In this document: positions 10,781-21,099 of the stretch, in pieces
Layout: each line of letters opens with the position of its first letter
How positions within the stretch are numbered: position 1 is the first letter of the stretch
Source of the DNA: Bacteroidota bacterium
Lineage (GTDB): Bacteria > Bacteroidota > Bacteroidia > Flavobacteriales_F > PHOS-HE28
Length of the DNA stretch: 64,000 nucleotides
Direction: 5' to 3'
NCBI GenBank assembly: GCA_029573495.1
Contig: JAKQEI010000140.1
Coordinates: 1 to 64,000, forward strand
Translations under genes and position numbers: made by a program
Notes under the pieces: model-generated
What the model was told of the DNA's origin: nothing
Seen by the model: only the letters and a program-made list of their open reading frames with translations
Databases searched by the model: none

Positions 10781-10803
10781 AAGGGGGCTTCCAGCCCCCT
10801 TTT
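10781..10803 (+). terminator. Rho-independent terminator of the thrS-rplT operon
   Basis: AAGGGGGCT-TCC-AGCCCCCTT perfect 9-bp stem ending in a short T run. Confidence 0.85.
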
Positions 10804-10829
10804 CCATTCCCACCCTTCCCATCACACGA

Positions 10830-10837
10830 TACCTTTG
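10830..10837 (+). promoter_or_regulatory. -7 box TACCTTTG, 4 nt before ATG
   Basis: TACCTTTG-AGCC-ATG(10842). Confidence 0.65.
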
Positions 10838-10841
10838 AGCC

Positions 10842-11879
10842 ATGCGCCCGTTCCCTTTGTTCGTCCTGCTCGTGCTACCGGGCGTTGTTGTCGCACAACC
10901 TCCACCCGGTTATTATGACACCGCTCAAGGGTTGACCGGCGAAGCCTTGCGCCAGGCCCTGCACGACATCATCGACGATCACGCGGTCCTGGCGAACAGT
11001 GCGCTGTGGAGCGCCTTCTCACAAACCGACCGCAAGGAGGACAACACCGTCTGGGACATCTATTCCGACATCCCTGACGGCACGCCACCCTACACGTTCC
11101 AGTTCGTGGTGGACCAATGCGGGCAATACGACGGGGAGGGCGATTGTTTCAATAGGGAGCACAGCTTCCCACAGAGCTGGTTCAACGACCAAATAGGCCC
11201 CAGCACGGATCTCTTCCACATGTACCCCACGGATGGCTGGGTGAACCAGAAGCGCGCCAACTGGCCCTATGGCGTGGTGGGCTCCAGCGTGACCTACGCA
11301 GCGGACAACGGCGGTAAGTTGGGGCAGTGCATCTACCCCGGTTGCAGTGGCCTCGCTTTCGAACCGATCGATGCCTACAAAGGCGATCTGGCCCGCGGCT
11401 ACTTCTACCTGCTCACCCGGTACAAGGACGATGTGATCAACTGGACGACGGCACCGGTGCTGGAGAACGGTAACTTCATGCCCTGGGCCCGGAACCTACT
11501 GCTGGAGTGGCACCAGGCCGATCCCGTCAGTGCCAAGGAGGTGGCGCGGAACAACACCATCTATTCGAACCTGCAGGGCAATCGAAATCCATACATCGAC
11601 AACCCGCAATGGGTCGAGCAGATCTGGGGAACTGATGTGGGGATCCGGGAGACCACGGCCAATGATCTGCGACTCTGGTGGGATGGGGACCGGCTGAACT
11701 ACGACCGGGGTGAGGTCACGTCAGTGGCACACCTTCGTGTGTTCGATGTGGCCGGTGGGCTGATCGTGCAACAGCTTGCCACAGGCCCTAAAGGCTCGAT
11801 CACCTTCATGGGAGCGCCCGGTCTATACGTGGTACGCATGGACGGGCAAGAGCCATCGGTGCAGCGCATCCTGCGCTGA
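10842..11879 (+). CDS. Secreted endonuclease I family protein, possible C-terminal sorting domain
   Basis: Signal peptide; DNREHSFPQSW-like motif (CFNREHSFPQSWFND); C-terminal LRVFDVAGGLIVQQL...GLYVVRM. Confidence 0.85.
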   Translation: MRPFPLFVLLVLPGVVVAQPPPGYYDTAQGLTGEALRQALHDIIDDHAVLANSALWSAFSQTDRKEDNTVWDIYSDIPDGTPPYTFQFVVDQCGQYDGEGDCFNREHSFPQSWFNDQIGPSTDLFHMYPTDGWVNQKRANWPYGVVGSSVTYAADNGGKLGQCIYPGCSGLAFEPIDAYKGDLARGYFYLLTRYKDDVINWTTAPVLENGNFMPWARNLLLEWHQADPVSAKEVARNNTIYSNLQGNRNPYIDNPQWVEQIWGTDVGIRETTANDLRLWWDGDRLNYDRGEVTSVAHLRVFDVAGGLIVQQLATGPKGSITFMGAPGLYVVRMDGQEPSVQRILR

Positions 11880-13088
11880 TCAGGTGACCGCCGAACGCCC
11901 GGCGATGAAACCGGTGGTCCAGGCCGCCTGGAAGTTGAAACCGCCGGTGATGCCATCGATATCGAGCACCTCACCGGCGAAGTGCAGTCCCGGACGCAGA
12001 CGGCTCTCCATGCGCGTCGGATCCACCTCCGCCAGATCGATGCCACCGGCTGTCACGAACTCCTCCTTGAACGTGGTCTTCCCACGTACATCGTAGCGGT
12101 CGTTGGTAAGGAGGTCCAGCAGTCGGTTCTTCGACTTCCGCGGAATGGTGCCCCACGGTTGGGCGGGGTCGATATCCGCCCTTGCGAGCTGATACTCCCA
12201 GAACCGTGTCGGCAGATGGAACGGGTCGGCGTTGCGTGCGGCCTTTCGTTCCATGGCCATTGCTTCCAATTGGAGGATGGACCGAAGCTCATCCTCGGGT
12301 CGTCCACCGGTCCAGTTGACCTGCAAAGTGAACCGGTAGGACCTCTCAGCCAACTCACGGGCACCCCACGCGCTGAGCCGCAGGACGGCAGGGCCGCTCA
12401 GGCCCCAGTGGGTGATCAGAACGGGTCCGGTGCTCTCCAAGGAGGTACCGATGATGCGCACCCGGGCCGGCAGTGCCACCCCCATCAATTGGTGAATGGG
12501 ATTGTCCGGGATGTTGAAGGTGAAAAGCGAGGGCATTGGAGGAACGATCCGATGACCAAGCTCTTCGAGCCAGCCGTAGGCCTCACGCTTCGGATGGCCA
12601 CCGGTCGTAACAATGACCTTGTCCGCATCGATCCATTGGCCATTCACGTGCAGCCGGTACCCATTCCCCATTGGCTCGATGTGGGACACTCCGGACCGCA
12701 ACTTGATCCGCACACCATGGTCCGCCGCTGCCTCCATCAGAGCGTTCACGATGGTGCCGGAATCATCCGTCACCGGGAACATGCGTCCATCCGCCTCGGT
12801 CTTCAGGGTGACCCGATGCCGCTGGAACCAGGCGATGGTATCCGGAACGGCGAACACGGTGAAGGCCTTGCGCAGGAAGGAGGCGCCACGCGGGTAGTTC
12901 TTCACCAGGCGGGAGATGCTGGGCTCGTCGTGGGTCACATTACATCGGCCGCCTCCGCTGATCCGCACCTTGCTCAGCAGCTTGTCGCTCTTTTCGAACA
13001 GGGTGACGATCGCGTCCTGGCGCTGTTCCAAGGCGCTCAGGGCCGCGAAGAAGCCGGCCGCTCCCCCACCGATGACCGCTACCCGCAT
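11880..13088 (-). CDS. NAD(P)/FAD-dependent oxidoreductase, HI0933/YhiN (BaiN-like) family
   Basis: VIGGGAAGFFAALSA, SGGGRCNVTH, TGGHPKREAYGW, GEVLDIDGITGGFNFQAAWTTG. Confidence 0.93.
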   Translation of the reverse strand: MRVAVIGGGAAGFFAALSALEQRQDAIVTLFEKSDKLLSKVRISGGGRCNVTHDEPSISRLVKNYPRGASFLRKAFTVFAVPDTIAWFQRHRVTLKTEADGRMFPVTDDSGTIVNALMEAAADHGVRIKLRSGVSHIEPMGNGYRLHVNGQWIDADKVIVTTGGHPKREAYGWLEELGHRIVPPMPSLFTFNIPDNPIHQLMGVALPARVRIIGTSLESTGPVLITHWGLSGPAVLRLSAWGARELAERSYRFTLQVNWTGGRPEDELRSILQLEAMAMERKAARNADPFHLPTRFWEYQLARADIDPAQPWGTIPRKSKNRLLDLLTNDRYDVRGKTTFKEEFVTAGGIDLAEVDPTRMESRLRPGLHFAGEVLDIDGITGGFNFQAAWTTGFIAGRSAVT

Positions 13089-13092
13089 GGGG

Positions 13093-13100
13093 CGAAGATC
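13093..13100 (-). promoter_or_regulatory. -7 box-like GATCTTCG, 4 nt before ATG
   Basis: Minus strand GATCTTCG-CCCC-ATG(13088). Confidence 0.45.
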
Positions 13101-13200
13101 GGCCTATCCGCAGGCATAAGTAGCTGATAATAGGAGTATCATATTGAATGATGGAACTTTGGCACGTTCTTGGACTAGTGCCCCTCAAGTCTTGATGACC

Positions 13201-13821
13201 ATGAAAAAGACACTGATCACGCTCACGATGCTGAGCTCAATGGCGGCCGCTGCACAGACGCAGATCAATCCACAGGCCGGCCTCACCTTCCAAAGTCTCA
13301 CCCAGGAGCCGGACGGCATCAACTACAAGGCGGAGATGGGCTGGCAACTCGGCTTGGATGCCCGCTTCGGAGACAAGCTCTTCATCCAGCCAGGAGCCTT
13401 CCTGGGGCGTAGCGTCACGGCCGTTACACAGACCATCACCAGTCAGGACGGCGCCACGGCCAACCTGGTCTACGAGGATGATCTGGTCCGGACGAGCTTG
13501 AAACTGCGTGCCATGCTCGGATACCGCGTGCTGGATACCTACCAGTTCGACATTCGGCTGATGCTCGGACCTAGCTACGATGTCCTGATGAGCGTCGATG
13601 ATCGTGACGATAAGCTCGGATGGAACAAAGGCGACTTCAACACGGGGCTGTGGAACCTGGAAGCCGGCGTCGGCTTCGATATGGGCCTCTTTACCCTGGC
13701 CCCGACCGCAAGCTTTGGCATGAGCCGTGCGTTCAAGGACAACCCTGTGCTCAGCGAGATCGATTCCAAGTACATGAGCTATGGCCTGACCCTGGGCTTC
13801 AACATCGGGAACGACGACTGA
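13201..13821 (+). CDS. Outer-membrane beta-barrel / porin-family protein
   Basis: MKKTLITLTMLSSMAAAAQ signal peptide, beta-barrel-like sequence ending in GLTLGFNIGNDD. Confidence 0.7.
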   Translation: MKKTLITLTMLSSMAAAAQTQINPQAGLTFQSLTQEPDGINYKAEMGWQLGLDARFGDKLFIQPGAFLGRSVTAVTQTITSQDGATANLVYEDDLVRTSLKLRAMLGYRVLDTYQFDIRLMLGPSYDVLMSVDDRDDKLGWNKGDFNTGLWNLEAGVGFDMGLFTLAPTASFGMSRAFKDNPVLSEIDSKYMSYGLTLGFNIGNDD

Positions 13822-13837
13822 TCGCCTCGGACCCACA

Positions 13838-13867
13838 AAGAACCCCGGCCACCGTGCCGGGGTTCTT
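13838..13867 (+). terminator. Rho-independent terminator-like hairpin
   Basis: AAGAACCCCGGC-CACCGT-GCCGGGGTTCTT, perfect 12-bp stem. Confidence 0.8.
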
Positions 13868-13926
13868 CGTTCATACCCGCTGGTCATCGAGGCGCTTGCT
13901 ATCTTCCGGCTCAATTCCAAGGGAAC

Positions 13927-16143
13927 ATGGGACGGACCGGCACGACCATCGCAGTCATGATCATGGCTGTTAGCAGCATGGCGCAGATCCAGTTGGGAGG
14001 GCTCGCACCGAGCAAGGGACCGGCCAATAGCCACCTACCCGAAGCGCCCATGTTCACCCTGCAACCACTTGATGCCACGGCATTGCTCGTGGAGGATGAA
14101 CAAAGGCTGGCCCAGGGGATCCCGGGTCCCTATCGCTTCGCGGACACCTATTCAGTGGATATCGGACTGGACGATGGCTCCTGGTCCACGCTCCCGTCGG
14201 GTGAAAGGGTCTGGCGACTGACCTTGGAATGTCGTGAGGCCCGCAGCATGGGCTTCGTCTTCGACCGGTTCGTCATCCCCACCGAAGCCCGCGTGTACCT
14301 CGTGAATGAAGCAGGCGAGCAGCGCGGTGGATATGGCCGTCCGTCCGGGGGGCGCACGATCCTGGCGTTGGATCAATTCGCCGGGGAGCGCATCACGATC
14401 GAGTACCATCAACCGGCTGAAGCGGCAGGACCCGTGGACCTGCACATTGCCACGGTCTATCCGGCGTATCGCGGGGTGGCCGGAGGTGATCGTGAGTTCG
14501 GTGAGAGCATGCCCTGCAACATCAACGTGATCTGCCCGGAAGGCGATGATTGGCGTGACCACATCCGGTCCGTGGCCAGGGTGAACGTTGGAGCGGGACA
14601 TTGTTCCGGGGCGTTGTTGAACAACTGTCTGAACGACGGCACGCCGTACTTCCTCACTGCCAATCATTGTCTGGTCGGTGACGTGGGGTCTTGGATCTTC
14701 ACCTTCAACTGGGAAAGCCCCACTTGTGATCCCACCGAGGACGCGCCCATGACGATGAGCCTTTCCGGTGCGGATCTGCTGATCACACAGGTATCAACGG
14801 ACTTCACCCTGGTGCGCTTGTTCGACACACCACCCGAGAGCTACAACGTTTACTACAGCGGCTGGGACGCGAGCGGGATCCCCGCACAGGAGGTGGTGAG
14901 CGTGCATCATCCGGCGGGTGACATCAAGAAGATCTCCCGTTCCTTCGATGAGGTAGAGGCGGACCAGCAGGTGGTCGGTGCGGAGTTGCGCGATGTGTGG
15001 AAGATCGAGTTCTGGGATGATGGCATCGTGGAACAGGGCTCGAGCGGTAGTCCCTTGTGGAACGAGAACAAGCTCATGGTGGGGCAACTCTCGGGTGGCC
15101 TGGGTACCTGTGACGACGATACCGCCGTGGCCGCCTACGGTCGTTTCGACCTCGCCTACCCGTTGATGGCCCCCTGGCTTGGGGAATGTGCGACCAGTGT
15201 TCCGGGGATCGACGATGAAGAGGTGGTGGTGCCGATCTTCGAGGATGCGGCGGTGACCTCCATCACCAACATCCCTGAGCTGTTGTGCGACGTTGATAGC
15301 GTGGCACCGGTGATCACCTTGAAGAACAATGGGATCAATGTGCTCGGATCCGCCGTGATCCAGTACAGCATCAACGGCGGCACCATCTACGAACAACCCT
15401 GGGTCGGCGAGTTGTTCACCGGGCAGACCACCACGGTAGCCCTCGCTCCGATCCCCGCCGTCTCCGGCAGCAACTCCCTTCAGATCACGGTGACCGCTCC
15501 GAACGGTCTGCTGGACCAGGTGTTGGAGAACGATTCCTGGAGCCTCGACTACACCACCAGCTTTCCTGCCGGCACGGTCAACCTCATCCTCACGCTGGAT
15601 GACTTCGGCTCCGATGTGACCTGGCAGTTGGGAACGAGTGATGGTACGGTGCTGCACACGGGTGGCCCATATAGTGATGGCAATAACGGTCAGGTGGACA
15701 GCGTGGCCTTCTGCCTGACGAACGACTGCTACATCTTCACGATCAACGACTTCTTCGGCGATGGGATCTGCTGTGCCGAGGGCGAAGGCAGCTATGTGCT
15801 GCGGGATGCTTATGGCACCATCTACGGTGAGAGCGACGGACAATATGGTGAGCAGGATGTGAGCCCGTTCTGCCTGGCCGCGGTGGCCGTTGCTGAAGCG
15901 GTCCTTGCGGAGTACCGGATCCACCCCAACCCGAACGATGGTGGGTTCCAGGTCACGGGTGCATCGGGCGGGACCATCCGAAGCATCCGCGTGCTTGACG
16001 CCTTGGGCCGGACCGTGCGGATGATCCCTGGGAATGGCTTGAACACCGCATCGGTACGACTCGATGTTCGGCCTGGGGCCTACACCGTGGTGGTCGACGG
16101 GCCACGGGGGGTGGCCGCGCAACGGATGATCGTGGCTCGCTGA
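13927..16143 (+). CDS. Secreted trypsin-like (lysyl-endopeptidase-type) serine protease with T9SS type A sorting domain
   Basis: TANHCL (His), DFTLVRL (Asp), GSSGSPLW (Ser); extra C-terminal domains; C-terminal YRIHPNPNDGGFQV...AYTVVVDGPRG. Confidence 0.85.
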   Translation: MGRTGTTIAVMIMAVSSMAQIQLGGLAPSKGPANSHLPEAPMFTLQPLDATALLVEDEQRLAQGIPGPYRFADTYSVDIGLDDGSWSTLPSGERVWRLTLECREARSMGFVFDRFVIPTEARVYLVNEAGEQRGGYGRPSGGRTILALDQFAGERITIEYHQPAEAAGPVDLHIATVYPAYRGVAGGDREFGESMPCNINVICPEGDDWRDHIRSVARVNVGAGHCSGALLNNCLNDGTPYFLTANHCLVGDVGSWIFTFNWESPTCDPTEDAPMTMSLSGADLLITQVSTDFTLVRLFDTPPESYNVYYSGWDASGIPAQEVVSVHHPAGDIKKISRSFDEVEADQQVVGAELRDVWKIEFWDDGIVEQGSSGSPLWNENKLMVGQLSGGLGTCDDDTAVAAYGRFDLAYPLMAPWLGECATSVPGIDDEEVVVPIFEDAAVTSITNIPELLCDVDSVAPVITLKNNGINVLGSAVIQYSINGGTIYEQPWVGELFTGQTTTVALAPIPAVSGSNSLQITVTAPNGLLDQVLENDSWSLDYTTSFPAGTVNLILTLDDFGSDVTWQLGTSDGTVLHTGGPYSDGNNGQVDSVAFCLTNDCYIFTINDFFGDGICCAEGEGSYVLRDAYGTIYGESDGQYGEQDVSPFCLAAVAVAEAVLAEYRIHPNPNDGGFQVTGASGGTIRSIRVLDALGRTVRMIPGNGLNTASVRLDVRPGAYTVVVDGPRGVAAQRMIVAR

Positions 16144-16147
16144 TCGG

Positions 16148-16792
16148 TCAGTACTTCAGGGCGTAGAACAAGCTCTTCACGAGCTCATTGTTCACCATCA
16201 GCAGGCCCTGCTCACTCTCCCACCAGCGATCCGCGTCATACTCCGTGCTGGGTGCGCTGGCCACGAGCACGTGGATCCCGCTGCCCTCGAATCGTTTCCG
16301 GAAGACCTTGCCCACGCGCCGGGTGTGGAAGTCGGTGGTGAGCACGACAATGGTGTCCGCATCGATACGTTGAGCGTGGTACAGCACGCCTTGCGCCTCT
16401 TCGAAGGTGCTCGTACCATAAGTGAGTGGCAGGATCCGGGCCGGAGGCGTTCCTGCCCGCACAGCGGCACGGCAACTGAGTTCCGCCTCGGTCACTAGCC
16501 GTCCTTCGGCCTTCAGGATGGAGGAGTGATTGGAGCCCGTTGCGTAGGCGATGGGCGCCACGTCACGTTCAAGCAGTTCCGCTGCGTAGGTCCCCCGGTC
16601 GAACGGTGCACCACCCAGCACGTAGATGGCATCCGCATGGGTCGGTGCATCGTCCTCGATCAGGCAGGCACCAAGGCGATGCAGGATCCGATACCGACCG
16701 TACCATGCGAGGATGATCAGGAGCAACGCGATCGGCAGCAGCAGGCGCCAACCTCTCAACCATCGTCCCTTCAGCCCGACGCTCATGTGCAT
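16148..16792 (-). CDS. YdcF/SanA-like DUF218 family membrane protein
   Basis: N-terminal TM, ADAIYVLGGAPFDRGTYAAELL, VVLTTDFHTRRV. Confidence 0.75.
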   Translation of the reverse strand: MHMSVGLKGRWLRGWRLLLPIALLLIILAWYGRYRILHRLGACLIEDDAPTHADAIYVLGGAPFDRGTYAAELLERDVAPIAYATGSNHSSILKAEGRLVTEAELSCRAAVRAGTPPARILPLTYGTSTFEEAQGVLYHAQRIDADTIVVLTTDFHTRRVGKVFRKRFEGSGIHVLVASAPSTEYDADRWWESEQGLLMVNNELVKSLFYALKY

Positions 16793-16796
16793 GACC

Positions 16797-18881
16797 TCAA
16801 TAAGCCCCGTTCCTTCGGCGCAACACCCACTCACACGTGAGCAATGCGAGGATCGCAAAGAAGATCCAGCGCAGACCGATCAGATCGCTGAAGCCTGGAT
16901 GCACATAGGAACGTGCCACGAGCCCTGGTCGTGCCTCGATGGCTTCCACGAGCTTATCCGTGCCTCCCGGCTGCACGACCAGGCCGTTCGTGCGCGCCGC
17001 GATATCCTCCCAGAGACGATGATCGGCCACGGTGCTCATCTGCTCGGCGGTCAAGGCTTCCACGTGGACCTCGCCCGCAACCTCATACGACTTGGCTTCC
17101 ATGGATGTGCGGGCGATCCAGGAATAGCTCCCCGCAGGAAGCTGGCCGATGTCCGCCCGATAGCTCGATCCATTCTGCACGAACGCATGACTGAAGTCGC
17201 GTCCTTCCTCATCCTTCAGCACCATGGTGATCTCCGCATCACGCACGGGAGCGAAGGTGGCATCGTACAACTCGGCGGTGAACACGATGCGCTCATGTTC
17301 CGTGACGCGGGGTGCGTGCTCCACGCGGAAGCGTTCCTTGTTCACCTTGAGGGCGAGGAACTGCACCAGCTTGTGCACGAACCGATCGAAGCGCATATGG
17401 TCGCCGAACTGCTGCAGATCATTGATGCGCCAGCGCCAGATACCCTCCCCTGCGATCACGGCGGAGCGACCATCGTGCCGCTGGGCGAAGGCGATGAGCG
17501 GATATGGGGTGTTCACCACGCCGATGCGCTGGTTGGCCAGGGCGACCGCCGAACGGCCCAGCTCGAACTGCCCGAAGGGTACCTGCAGCGGCGGATAACG
17601 CTCCATGGCCCGCTGTTGGTCGGCATCGAGAGTGAAGAAGGTGAAGTCCTTGTTGACATCCGCTTGCGCGTCCGTCATGGATCCGCGTGCGGCAGTCACG
17701 TTCACACCGGCGCCCCTCGCGTTGAAGGCGTTGAAGTCCATACTGCTGGTGAGGATGTAGCACACCGGGACGGCAGCGACATCAGCCTTCTGCAGCAGCG
17801 CCTGCACCGGGTACTTGGGCGAAGGAAGACCATGTAGGATGATGAGGTCAAGACCGGAGACCTCGCCAGTGTACGCATCGGCATAGCCAAGTTCGGTGCT
17901 GTAGCCCTCAAACCCTGCGAGGGCCATCCACAACGCACCAAGATCGGGATGGGGCGCAGCGCCGAGCAGCAGGATCCGCTGGCGGTCGTCCAGCACATCG
18001 ATCAGGACATCCATCCGGTTGTTCACCTCCGTGGCCTCCCCCGCCACCGGCCGCACCCTGACGCTGTAACGTTGCATCCCGGCACGCTCCGGTCTCACGG
18101 TGAACGGAACTTCGACGAAGGCACTCCGCCCCGAAAGCACGAGGTCCTTACCGGCGAGTTCCTTGCCATCCTGCAGGATGGACACCCTGGTTGCGGTGCC
18201 GTGGCTGCTTCGCCCCTCCACCTTCACCAACAAGGGAAGCTCGTTGCCCAGGTATCCGATCCGATTGTGGTCCACCCCGCGCAGGAGCAGGTCGGGTCGC
18301 ACGGTGGTATCGCCGAGGGCGATGGCGAAGACCGGCACAGCCAGTTGGTCTGCCGCGGTGCGCGGATCACGTCCGCGGTTGTAGATCCCATCGCCATCGA
18401 TGATCACCGCTCCGAGGTCAGGTCCGCTGAACCGGTCCTGCACCTCGCGCAAGGCCTGGTCGATATCCGTGAATGTCCCGCGCTGCGCGAGGTCCAGCCC
18501 ATCGGTCATGGCATCTCCGTACGTGAAGACACGCACATCGAAACGCTCACGGAGCGATTCCTTTACCTGGTCCAGTCCGGCCGGATAGGTAGTCCTGAAC
18601 GCCGCCGTATCCCCTGCGGCGAGGATGGACGAGGACCCGTCATGAAGGATGGCCACGACGGGCTTGCGGACCTCGCGTACCAGGATCCGCACCATGGGTT
18701 CTAGCAGGAAGAAGGCGATCAAGGCGATGGCCAGTGCCCGACAGGCTGCCAGGACGAGCGCCAGATTCCGGGAGAAGCCCTCCTTCCCCTCCGACCTACG
18801 ATAGAGCCACCAGGCTGCCCCAATGCCCAACAACAGGCAAAGCGGGGCCAGCCAAAGGCTATGGGCGGTGGTCAGGGACAT
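16797..18881 (-). CDS. Membrane-anchored protein with vWA-like domain
   Basis: Two N-terminal TM segments, VVAILHDGSSSI, VIIDGDGIYNRG, C-terminal TM; start MSLTTAHSLW. Confidence 0.65.
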   Translation of the reverse strand: MSLTTAHSLWLAPLCLLLGIGAAWWLYRRSEGKEGFSRNLALVLAACRALAIALIAFFLLEPMVRILVREVRKPVVAILHDGSSSILAAGDTAAFRTTYPAGLDQVKESLRERFDVRVFTYGDAMTDGLDLAQRGTFTDIDQALREVQDRFSGPDLGAVIIDGDGIYNRGRDPRTAADQLAVPVFAIALGDTTVRPDLLLRGVDHNRIGYLGNELPLLVKVEGRSSHGTATRVSILQDGKELAGKDLVLSGRSAFVEVPFTVRPERAGMQRYSVRVRPVAGEATEVNNRMDVLIDVLDDRQRILLLGAAPHPDLGALWMALAGFEGYSTELGYADAYTGEVSGLDLIILHGLPSPKYPVQALLQKADVAAVPVCYILTSSMDFNAFNARGAGVNVTAARGSMTDAQADVNKDFTFFTLDADQQRAMERYPPLQVPFGQFELGRSAVALANQRIGVVNTPYPLIAFAQRHDGRSAVIAGEGIWRWRINDLQQFGDHMRFDRFVHKLVQFLALKVNKERFRVEHAPRVTEHERIVFTAELYDATFAPVRDAEITMVLKDEEGRDFSHAFVQNGSSYRADIGQLPAGSYSWIARTSMEAKSYEVAGEVHVEALTAEQMSTVADHRLWEDIAARTNGLVVQPGGTDKLVEAIEARPGLVARSYVHPGFSDLIGLRWIFFAILALLTCEWVLRRRNGAY

Positions 18882-18888
18882 TGGGGTG

Positions 18889-18896
18889 CAAAGGTC
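18889..18896 (-). promoter_or_regulatory. -7 box-like GACCTTTG, 7 nt before ATG
   Basis: Minus strand GACCTTTG-CACCCCA-ATG(18881). Confidence 0.5.
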
Positions 18897-18944
18897 GGTC
18901 ACGGAGGGCCCGTGGACCTTCCGGAGCATGTGCCATCCGGTCGA

Positions 18945-19694
18945 TCAGCTCAGCATGCCGCCGCAGACGCTCAGGGTCTGGCCGGTGATGTAGGCGCTGA
19001 GGTCGCTGCCCAGGAAGACACAGGCGTTGGCCACATCGGTCGGGGTGCCACCGCGTTTGAGGGGAATGCCTTCACGCCAGCCTTCCACCACTTTGGGATC
19101 CAAGGCGGCGGTCATCTCGGTCTCGATGAAGCCCGGGGCGATGGCGTTGCTGCGGATGTTCCGACTGCCGAGCTCCTTGGCCACGCTCTTCGTGAAGCCC
19201 AGGATGGCGGCCTTGCTGGCGGCGTAATTGGCCTGGCCTGCATTGCCCTGCACGCCCACCACACTGCTCATGTTGATGATGCTGCCGTCGCGCTGCTTCA
19301 GCATGGTCCGCAGAACGGCCTTCGTCATGTTGAACACGCTCTTCATGTTGGTGGTCATCACGGCATCGAAGTCGGCCTCGCTCATCCGCATGAGCAGCTG
19401 ATCCTTGGTGATCCCCGCATTGTTCACGAGGATATCGAGCCTGCCCCAGTCGGCCACCACCTTGTCCACCGCGGCCTGTGCGGCGTTGAAGTCGCCGGCA
19501 TCGCTCTGAATGGCCACCACCTTGCGGCCGGTGCGGTTCCCGAGTTCCGAGGCCAGCGCGTTCGCCTTTTCGGGGCTGCTCACGTAGGTGAAGGCCACAT
19601 CGGCACCTTCCTCCAGGAAACGTTCAACAATGCCCTTGCCTATGCCGCGAGAGCCGCCGGTGATCAATGCCACTTTGCCATCCAGGATACCCAT
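18945..19694 (-). CDS. fabG: 3-oxoacyl-[acyl-carrier-protein] reductase
   Basis: GGSRGIGKGI, NNAGIT, YAASKAAILGFTKS, CGGML. Confidence 0.95.
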   Translation of the reverse strand: MGILDGKVALITGGSRGIGKGIVERFLEEGADVAFTYVSSPEKANALASELGNRTGRKVVAIQSDAGDFNAAQAAVDKVVADWGRLDILVNNAGITKDQLLMRMSEADFDAVMTTNMKSVFNMTKAVLRTMLKQRDGSIINMSSVVGVQGNAGQANYAASKAAILGFTKSVAKELGSRNIRSNAIAPGFIETEMTAALDPKVVEGWREGIPLKRGGTPTDVANACVFLGSDLSAYITGQTLSVCGGMLS

Positions 19695-19755
19695 GCCTCG
19701 TATTCACCGAACATTTGTTGGTCGGTCGTTGCGAAGGTAGCAGTTGCCGGTTGCG

Positions 19756-19763
19756 TACACTTG
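19756..19763 (+). promoter_or_regulatory. -7 box-like TACACTTG, 4 nt before ATG
   Basis: TACACTTG-GGCC-ATG(19768). Confidence 0.5.
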
Positions 19764-19767
19764 GGCC

Positions 19768-21099
19768 ATGCGTTCCGTCCGCCTATCCCTCCTTGCCGTG
19801 GTCATCACCACCCTGGTGCTGGTGTGGACGCGGATCGAGTACAGTGAGTTCCGGGGGTGGACCCCGATGAAGGTGACGCAATGGGATGCCCTCGGCTATT
19901 ACCAATACCTGCCGGCTGTCCTCATCCACGGCGACATCGAGCGGCAGGCCTGGCTGGAGCCGATAGACAGTGTTTACCAGCTGAGCGGTGGTACCATCTA
20001 TCAGGTGACCGAGTTGCCGAACGGTAACCGGGCCACGAAGTACTTCTGCGGGATCGCCTTGTTGCAGGCACCCTTCTTCGCCGTTGGGCACGTGGTGGCC
20101 GGGCTCACAGGCGCTGCCCAGGACGGCTTCTCACCGCCCTATCAGTGGGCCATCGCCCTGAGCCCATTGTTCTATGGCCTTATCGGGCTGTTGCTGTTGC
20201 GTGTGGTGTTGCTCCGCTACTTCTCCGACGCGGCCACGGCACTCACGATCCTGCTGCTCGTTCTCGCCACGAACGCGATCCAGTACATCAGCGTGGACAA
20301 TGCGCAGACGCACGGCTATCTCTTCACATTGTACGCGGCGCAGCTGTACGCGACGATGCGTTGGCATGAGCGGCCCAGCCTTCTCTCCGCAGCGGCCGTG
20401 GGCGGGCTCATCGGGCTGGCCACGGTCTCACGACCTACGGAAGCGCTCATGCTCTTCCTAGCCTTGCTGTGGAACACGCATACCAAGGAAACCGCTCGCG
20501 CCAAATGGGCCTTGGTCCGCGCACATCGGGGCCATGTGGTGATGGCATTGATCATGGGATTCCTCGCCTTCCTCCCCCAGTTGCTCTATTGGAAGTTGGT
20601 CACGGGATCATGGGTCTATGACGTGGGCAGCAAGTGGGACTTCCTCGATCCGCACTGGCGCGTGCTGGTCGGTGGCGAGAAGGGCTGGTTCATCTACACG
20701 CCGATCACGATCCTGATGGTGGCCGGGCTCTTCCTCATGCGTGGGCAGCCCTGGCGGAAGAGCGTGCTGGTCTACTTCCTACTGAACACCTGGCTGATCA
20801 TCGCCTGGCACGACTGGCACTACGGCGGGAGTTATAGCAGCCGCGCCCTGGTCCAAAGCTATCCCGTGCTTGCCCTACCCTTTGCCGCCTTGTTGGAGCG
20901 CGCGTTGGCTTCGCGTTGGAATTGGCCGGTGCTGGGGTTCTGCGGCTATCTGCTTGCCGTGAACCTCTTCCAGATCAAGCAGTACAACAACACCGTGATC
21001 CACTACGACCGGATGAACTTCGCCGCGTATCGCGCAGTGTACCTGGATGCGGACCCGACGCCGGAGGACAGGGAGTTGCTGAGCCCGCCGAGGCGTTAG
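19768..21099 (+). CDS. Polytopic membrane protein, GT-C glycosyltransferase-like
   Basis: About 10 hydrophobic segments; N-terminal TM followed by a large loop. Confidence 0.55.
   Translation: MRSVRLSLLAVVITTLVLVWTRIEYSEFRGWTPMKVTQWDALGYYQYLPAVLIHGDIERQAWLEPIDSVYQLSGGTIYQVTELPNGNRATKYFCGIALLQAPFFAVGHVVAGLTGAAQDGFSPPYQWAIALSPLFYGLIGLLLLRVVLLRYFSDAATALTILLLVLATNAIQYISVDNAQTHGYLFTLYAAQLYATMRWHERPSLLSAAAVGGLIGLATVSRPTEALMLFLALLWNTHTKETARAKWALVRAHRGHVVMALIMGFLAFLPQLLYWKLVTGSWVYDVGSKWDFLDPHWRVLVGGEKGWFIYTPITILMVAGLFLMRGQPWRKSVLVYFLLNTWLIIAWHDWHYGGSYSSRALVQSYPVLALPFAALLERALASRWNWPVLGFCGYLLAVNLFQIKQYNNTVIHYDRMNFAAYRAVYLDADPTPEDRELLSPPRR

Noticed and set aside
14794-16122. 442-aa minus-strand ORF
   Set aside because: Shadow ORF of the T9SS serine protease at 13927-16143.
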